Below, piece after piece: positions 5,870 to 10,539 of a stretch of 10,539 nucleotides of DNA. The notes under the pieces are model-generated. The model saw nothing but the letters and a program-made list of their open reading frames with translations, did not search any database and was not told the origin of the DNA. A program made the translations under genes and the position numbers. Numbering within the stretch: position 1 is the stretch's first letter; each line of letters begins with the position of its first letter. The DNA comes from Clostridiaceae bacterium UBA4839 (GTDB lineage: Bacteria > Bacillota > Clostridia > Clostridiales > Caloramatoraceae): NCBI GenBank assembly GCA_002400085.1, contig DHEX01000029.1, forward strand, positions 1,088 through 11,626. Reading direction: 5' to 3'.

Positions 5870-7531
5870 GTGTATGGAAGTGAAATTTTAGCAGTATTTA
5901 ATCTTGTTCTTACATGCATTATGGGTGTTTATTTTTTTAATCTATTAAAAGGACAGCAAACTACAAAAGTAACGGTTGAGAGGGAAAGCAAAAAAGAAAT
6001 AGATAAGCTGCAAAAGCTTAGGGAAATTAAGCTTACAGAGCCTTTATCGGAAAAGACAAGGCCTACATCCTTTGATGAAGTAATAGGGCAGGAAAGAGGG
6101 CTTAAGGCACTTAAGGCTGCTCTATGCGGCCCTAATCCTCAACATGTACTGATATATGGCCCTCCTGGAGTAGGGAAAACTGCAGCTGCAAGACTTGTCC
6201 TTGAGGAGGCAAAGAAAAACCCATATTCTCCTTTTAAGGGCAGTGCAAAGTTTGTTGAGATGGATGCTACAACTTTGAGGTTTGATGATAGGGGGATAGC
6301 TGATCCCTTAATGGGATCTGTACATGATCCTATATATCAGGGAGCTGGTCCTCTTGGTGCTGCAGGAATACCTCAGCCTAAAGCTGGAGCTGTTACCAAG
6401 GCCCATGGAGGAATTCTTTTTTTAGATGAAATAGGTGAACTTCATCCGATTCAGATGAATAAACTATTAAAAGTTTTAGAGGATAGAAAAGTATTTTTAG
6501 ATAGTGTATACTATAGTTCGGAAGATCCAAATATACCTTCGCATATAAAGGATATTTTTGAAAATGGTCTTCCGGCAGATTTTAGATTGGTTGGAGCTAC
6601 TACAAAAATTCCTGAAGAAATTCCACCAGCATTGCGTTCAAGATGTGTAGAAATTTTTTTCAGACAAATAACCCCAGATGAAATAGAAATTATTGCAAGA
6701 AACGGAGCAAAAAAGGGCGGCTTTATCATAGAAGAAGCTGCTGTACATAAAATATCAAAGTACGCAACTAATGGAAGAGAAGCAATAAATATAATTCAGA
6801 TAGCAGGCGGAATTGCAATAAATGAAAAAAGAAAAAATATTACAGAAGAAGATGTGGAATGGGTTATTGAAAGTGGAAATTATAATCCAAGGCCTGAAAA
6901 GAAGATCGAACCTACGCCTCAAGTTGGATATGTTAACGGTCTTGCTGTTTACGGGCCTAATATGGGGACAGTTCTTGACATAGAGGCTACAGCAATTCCT
7001 GTGGAAGGGCTATGTGGTAAGGTTACTGTTACAGGGATAATAGATGAGGAAGAGACAGGAACCTATGGAAGAAAATTTAAAATGAAGAGCACATCAAGGG
7101 GCTCCGTTGATAATGTTATTACAGTTATTAGAAGATATCTTGGTGTTGATCCAAGAAAATATGACATTCATATTAATTTTTTAGGCGGAGTACCTGTGGA
7201 TGGTCCTTCTGCTGGGATATCCATTACTACTGCAATATACAGCGCCATTACAGGATATCAGGTTGACAATGAAGTAGCTATGACTGGGGAAATATCCATA
7301 AGGGGATATGTCAATCCAATTGGAGGAGTGATGGCAAAGATTGAAGCAGCAAGAAAAGCAGGCGCAAAAAAAGTAATCATTCCGGCACAAAATTGGCAGG
7401 AGAGTTTTAATAATATGGATATAAAGATTATAAAAGTAGATAGAATAGAGGAAGTAATTAAAGAAGCAATTTTATTTAAAAATGATTATAAGAATGGGGA
7501 TAAGGATAAAAACGAAGTAATGTATGCTTAG
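5870..7531 (+). CDS. lonB: Membrane-anchored ATP-dependent protease LonB
   Basis: LonB is a Lon-family AAA+ serine protease of endospore formers that lacks the long LonA N-terminal domain and is tethered to the membrane. In B. subtilis it is made in the forespore. The 553-aa length is normal. A hydrophobic helix lies at about residues 5-24, followed by a charged helical linker (33-57). AAA+ motifs are Walker A GPPGVGKT (97-104), Walker B ILFLDEIGE (182-190), sensor 1 in GATTK (242-246) and arginine-finger candidates R256/R258. The protease domain (about 350-535) has catalytic Ser447 in DGPSAG (444-449) and Lys490 in GGVMAK (485-490); their 43-residue spacing equals that in E. coli Lon. The start is GTG at 5870, set by AAAGGAGGGG (5855-5864) 5 bases upstream; the nearby ATG at 5874 is out of frame. 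It appears to be a separate unit behind a forespore-type promoter. Confidence 0.96.
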   Translation: MYGSEILAVFNLVLTCIMGVYFFNLLKGQQTTKVTVERESKKEIDKLQKLREIKLTEPLSEKTRPTSFDEVIGQERGLKALKAALCGPNPQHVLIYGPPGVGKTAAARLVLEEAKKNPYSPFKGSAKFVEMDATTLRFDDRGIADPLMGSVHDPIYQGAGPLGAAGIPQPKAGAVTKAHGGILFLDEIGELHPIQMNKLLKVLEDRKVFLDSVYYSSEDPNIPSHIKDIFENGLPADFRLVGATTKIPEEIPPALRSRCVEIFFRQITPDEIEIIARNGAKKGGFIIEEAAVHKISKYATNGREAINIIQIAGGIAINEKRKNITEEDVEWVIESGNYNPRPEKKIEPTPQVGYVNGLAVYGPNMGTVLDIEATAIPVEGLCGKVTVTGIIDEEETGTYGRKFKMKSTSRGSVDNVITVIRRYLGVDPRKYDIHINFLGGVPVDGPSAGISITTAIYSAITGYQVDNEVAMTGEISIRGYVNPIGGVMAKIEAARKAGAKKVIIPAQNWQESFNNMDIKIIKVDRIEEVIKEAILFKNDYKNGDKDKNEVMYA

Positions 7532-7561
7532 TTGAAATGATTTAACATTATAATGTATAAT
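7532..7561 (+). promoter_or_regulatory. Sigma-A-type promoter of lonA-engB
   Basis: TTGAAA (7532-7537), an 18-base spacer and a perfect TATAAT (7556-7561) lie in the 76-base lonB-lonA gap, directly after the lonB stop. Transcription would start near 7568, about 40 bases before the lonA ATG. Two 12-base palindromes overlap it: ACATTATAATGT (7545-7556) and ATAATATATTAT (7557-7568). They could be operator half-sites or chance in AT-rich DNA. No CtsR or CIRCE box is visible. Confidence 0.65.
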
Positions 7562-7607
7562 ATATTATTATATGTAAACAGCTAAAATTTGGAAAGGAGC
7601 TGAAAAG

Positions 7608-9944
7608 ATGGGGGATTTAATAGAAAGAGAAATGCCACTTATCCCATTAAGGGGAATAACTATATTTCCAAATATGATACTGCATTTTGATGTAGGTAGG
7701 CAAAAATCTATACTTTCTCTTGAGGAAGCAATGGTAAAGGATCAGATAGTATTTCTTACATCACAAAAAGAACATTTACAGGAGAATCCTGGTATAGATG
7801 ATATATATAAAATTGGAACTGTATCTAAAATAAAGCAGATATTAAAACTTCCAGGAGATACAATAAGAGTACTTGTGGAAGGCTTATATAGAGCTGAGCT
7901 TAAGGAAGTAACTCAGGAAGAACCTTTTATAAAGGCTAATGTGGTTAAAAGCAAAGAAGTTGAAGTCGAAAAAACAGAAGAATTGGAAGCACTTATGCGA
8001 CAGACTTTAAAAAGCTTTGAAGAATTTGTAAAACAAAACAATTCAATACCAGATGAGGTTGTGGCTACAATAGAGGATATTGACGATCCTGGTAAATTTG
8101 CGGATATAATAACATCATATTTAAATATAAAACTTGAAAAAAGACAGGAGCTTTTAGAGACATTAGACCCTGTTGAGAGATTGAACAAACTGCTTGACAT
8201 ACTAACAAGAGAAACCGAAATAATGAAAATTGAAAAGAAAATTGGTACAAAAGTAAAAAGAAGAATAGATAAATCTCAAAAGGAGTACTACCTTAGAGAA
8301 CAGCTGAAGGTGATACAGGAGGAGTTAGGTGACAGAGATAGTACTCAGCTTGAAGTTGAAGAATATAAAAAGAAAATAAATAAAGCAAGACTTCCTAAAG
8401 AAGCAAAGGATAAGGCTCTTTACGAACTGTCAAGGCTTGAAAAATTGGGCTCAGTTTCCCCTGAAAGTGGAATCATAAGGGCTTATCTCGATTGGGTAGT
8501 AGAACTTCCATGGAGCAAAGAAACAAAGGATACTGATGATATTAATGAGGTTATTAAGGTGCTTGAAAAAGATCATTATGGTCTTGAAGATGTAAAACAA
8601 AGAATAATAGAATACCTTGCTGTTAGAAAGCTTAATAAAAATATGAAAGGTCCTATACTTTGCCTTATTGGACCTCCGGGAGTTGGGAAAACATCCATTG
8701 CAAGATCAATTGCAAATGCAATGAACAGAAACTTTACAAGAATGTCTCTCGGAGGCATCAGAGATGAGGCTGAAATAAGAGGGCATAGAAAGACTTATAT
8801 AGGAGCTATGCCTGGGAGGATAATTTATGGAATAAGGCAGGCTGGTTCTAAAAATCCAGTGTTCTTGCTGGATGAAGTAGATAAGCTAAGTAGTGATTTT
8901 AGAGGAGATCCTGCAGATGCACTGCTTGAAGTTCTTGATTCAGAGCAAAACTATAGTTTTAGGGATCACTATTTAGAGCTTCCATTTGATCTTTCAAAGG
9001 TATTATTTATTACTACTGCTAATACTATTGATACAATACCGCCGGCCTTAAGGGATAGAATGGAAATGATAGAGGTATCAGGATATACTGATGAAGAAAA
9101 GACGCAGATATGTTCAAGGTACCTTTTGCCAAGGCAAATAAAAGAAAATGGTCTTAATGATAATAATCTGACTATATCAGAAGGTGTTATAAAATATATA
9201 ATTGCACATTATACAAGGGAGTCAGGGGTTAGGAGTCTTGAAAGAAAAGTTGGAGCAGTATGTAGAAAAGCAGCTATCGAAGTTGTTAAAAAACCTGATA
9301 AAAAGATAAGAGTAACACTGCAGAACATTGAAAAATTTCTTGGCGCTCCAATATTTAAATATGATGAAAGATCTCAAAAGGATCAAATTGGAGTTGTTAT
9401 GGGACTTGCATGGACTGCATATGGTGGGGATACCCTTGCTATTGAAGCACTTCCAATGGCAGGTACAGGAAAGCTTGAACTAACTGGTCAACTTGGTGAT
9501 GTAATGAAAGAATCAGCTAAGGCCGGTTACAGTTTTGTCAGGTCTAACGCTAAAAAATATGGTATTGATGAAGGGTTTTATAAAAATACCGATATGCATA
9601 TTCATGTTCCTGAAGGAGCTGTTCCAAAAGATGGACCTTCTGCTGGAGTTACAATAATTACGGCTATGGTTTCAGCTTTGTCTAAAAAGCCTGTAAGATC
9701 AGACATTGCAATGACGGGTGAAATAACACTTACAGGCAGAATCCTTCCAATTGGAGGAGTAAAAGAAAAATCCCTTGCTGCATATAGGGCTGGAATTAAA
9801 ACAATTATATTGCCTTATGAAAATAAACAGGATACTGAAAAGATACCACATAATATAAGGAAAAAAATTAAATTTTTATATGCTGAGAATGTAGATGATG
9901 TACTCAAAATAAGTTTAAGGGGAGATACTCTTGAAAATAATTAA
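7608..9944 (+). CDS. lonA: ATP-dependent protease Lon (LonA)
   Basis: LonA is the cytosolic homohexameric AAA+ protease that removes misfolded proteins and specific regulators; in B. subtilis it restrains sigma-G and sigma-H activity. The 778-aa product is full length. The N-terminal substrate-binding domain (about 8-200; PLIPLRGITIFPNM at 10-23) is followed by a coiled-coil helix (about 205-260, with EYYLREQLKVIQEELG at 226-241). AAA+ motifs are Walker A GPPGVGKT (355-362), Walker B VFLLDEVDK (418-426), sensor 1 N472, arginine finger R484 and sensor 2 R542. The C-terminal protease domain has Ser678 in DGPSAG (675-680) and Lys721 in GGVKEK (716-721) as the catalytic dyad. The ATG at 7608 follows AAAGGAG (7593-7599) by 8 bases. 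Its last 14 bases overlap engB, indicating translational coupling. It shares the AAA+ and protease core with the upstream lonB, an old duplication. Confidence 0.97.
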   Translation: MGDLIEREMPLIPLRGITIFPNMILHFDVGRQKSILSLEEAMVKDQIVFLTSQKEHLQENPGIDDIYKIGTVSKIKQILKLPGDTIRVLVEGLYRAELKEVTQEEPFIKANVVKSKEVEVEKTEELEALMRQTLKSFEEFVKQNNSIPDEVVATIEDIDDPGKFADIITSYLNIKLEKRQELLETLDPVERLNKLLDILTRETEIMKIEKKIGTKVKRRIDKSQKEYYLREQLKVIQEELGDRDSTQLEVEEYKKKINKARLPKEAKDKALYELSRLEKLGSVSPESGIIRAYLDWVVELPWSKETKDTDDINEVIKVLEKDHYGLEDVKQRIIEYLAVRKLNKNMKGPILCLIGPPGVGKTSIARSIANAMNRNFTRMSLGGIRDEAEIRGHRKTYIGAMPGRIIYGIRQAGSKNPVFLLDEVDKLSSDFRGDPADALLEVLDSEQNYSFRDHYLELPFDLSKVLFITTANTIDTIPPALRDRMEMIEVSGYTDEEKTQICSRYLLPRQIKENGLNDNNLTISEGVIKYIIAHYTRESGVRSLERKVGAVCRKAAIEVVKKPDKKIRVTLQNIEKFLGAPIFKYDERSQKDQIGVVMGLAWTAYGGDTLAIEALPMAGTGKLELTGQLGDVMKESAKAGYSFVRSNAKKYGIDEGFYKNTDMHIHVPEGAVPKDGPSAGVTIITAMVSALSKKPVRSDIAMTGEITLTGRILPIGGVKEKSLAAYRAGIKTIILPYENKQDTEKIPHNIRKKIKFLYAENVDDVLKISLRGDTLENN

Positions 9945-10521
9945 AGCAGAAATTGAAATAACGGCAGTTAGCCCTTCAGGGTTTCCTGTATCAGGTTATC
10001 CTGAAGTTGCCTTAGCAGGTAAGTCTAACGTAGGGAAATCTTCATTAATTAATTCTTTAGTTAATAGAAAATCCCTGGCAAGAACCAGCTCTACACCTGG
10101 AAAAACAAGAACTATTAATTTCTATAATGTAAATGATTCCCTTTACTTTGTGGATCTTCCTGGTTATGGATATGCAAAGGTTGCTAAGAAAGAAAAAGAA
10201 AAGTGGGGAGCTATGATTGAAAGCTATCTTCAAAACAGAGCACAGCTATCTCTCATGATTTTACTTGTAGATTCAAGGCGTGAGCCTTCAGAAAATGATA
10301 AGATCATGTTGAACTATATGAGATCATTAAATGTTAAAAAAGCTGTTGTTGCAACAAAAGTGGATAAGCTTTCAAAAAATGAATTGTTTAAGAATTTAGC
10401 TATTATAAGGAAGAGTCTAAATCTTAATGAGGATGAGGTATTAATACCTTTTTCAGCTGAAAAAAAGTCAGGTGTAGAAGAGGTATGGGATCTTATAGTG
10501 AATTCAACAAGTCTCCAATAA
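9931..10521 (+). CDS. engB: Ribosome-assembly GTPase EngB/YsxC/YihA
   Basis: EngB (YsxC in B. subtilis) is a small TrmE-Era-class GTPase needed for late assembly of the 50S ribosomal subunit. The 196-aa product is normal in length and shows all G motifs: G1 GKSNVGKSS (30-38), G2 Thr61 in the TPGKTRT switch (55-61), G3 DLPGYG (75-80), G4 TKVDK (142-146) and G5 FSA (174-176). The start is TTG at 9931, which overlaps the lonA end by 14 bases and follows AGGGGAG (9918-9924) by 6 bases inside lonA. The next in-frame ATG falls after the G1-G3 region, so TTG is the only sensible start. The pairing lonA-engB is also found in Bacillus. The stop codon lies inside the terminator hairpin. Nothing is truncated. 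Confidence 0.97.
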   Translation: MKIIKAEIEITAVSPSGFPVSGYPEVALAGKSNVGKSSLINSLVNRKSLARTSSTPGKTRTINFYNVNDSLYFVDLPGYGYAKVAKKEKEKWGAMIESYLQNRAQLSLMILLVDSRREPSENDKIMLNYMRSLNVKKAVVATKVDKLSKNELFKNLAIIRKSLNLNEDEVLIPFSAEKKSGVEEVWDLIVNSTSLQ

Positions 10522-10538
10522 AGTTGGGGACTTTTTTT
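10509..10538 (+). terminator. Terminator overlapping the engB stop codon
   Basis: AAGTCTCCAA (10509-10518) pairs with TTGGGGACTT (10524-10533) over 10 bp, including one T-G wobble, around a 5-base loop; T10534-10538 form the tail. The 5' arm is the end of the engB coding region and the TAA begins in the loop (10519-10521), so a terminating ribosome would cover the hairpin. Confidence 0.85.
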
Positions 10539-10539
10539 A

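Noticed and set aside
5870..9944. lonB and lonA as a single gene split by a frameshift
   Set aside because: Each has its own complete AAA+ and Ser-Lys protease domain, its own start signals and a normal family length; they are paralogues.

Overview
The window looks like chromosomal DNA of a low-GC, endospore-forming Firmicute, most likely Clostridium in the broad sense. Support comes from AT-rich codon use, strong AAGGAGG-type ribosome binding sites, TTG and GTG starts, and the gene order tig-clpP-clpX-lonB-lonA-engB. In Bacillus subtilis clpP lies elsewhere; here it sits between tig and clpX as in E. coli, while the lonB-lonA-engB(ysxC) tail is the Bacillus-type arrangement. All genes are on the + strand.

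Positions 1-1941: the 3' end of a tRNA gene and one or two terminator hairpins, then two genes of unknown function. The first (166-984) encodes a membrane-anchored exported protein. The second (1084-1941) encodes a helical cytoplasmic protein with a C-terminal four-cysteine motif. Positions 1942-2461 form a 520-base gap. It holds a 13-bp inverted repeat, a degenerate 3' remnant of a ComEC-type metallo-beta-lactamase-fold gene, and a good extended -10 promoter for tig.

Positions 2462-10521: a protein-quality-control block. Trigger factor receives nascent chains at the ribosome; ClpP and ClpX form the ATP-dependent ClpXP protease; LonB (membrane-anchored) and LonA are two ATP-dependent Lon proteases; EngB/YsxC is a ribosome-assembly GTPase. 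The block appears split into at least three transcription units: tig-clpP-clpX ending at a strong terminator near 5750-5785; lonB, preceded by a sequence very like a forespore (sigma-F/sigma-G) promoter; and lonA-engB, preceded by a sigma-A-type promoter and closed by a terminator whose hairpin includes the engB stop codon.

Most of the window is well-understood housekeeping sequence, and I found no evidence of a new multi-gene system. The parts least explained by known biology are the two unknown genes at 166-1941, the remnant and hairpin in the gap before tig, and several possible control elements (the lonB promoter, a hairpin covering the clpP ribosome binding site, and palindromes in the lonA promoter).
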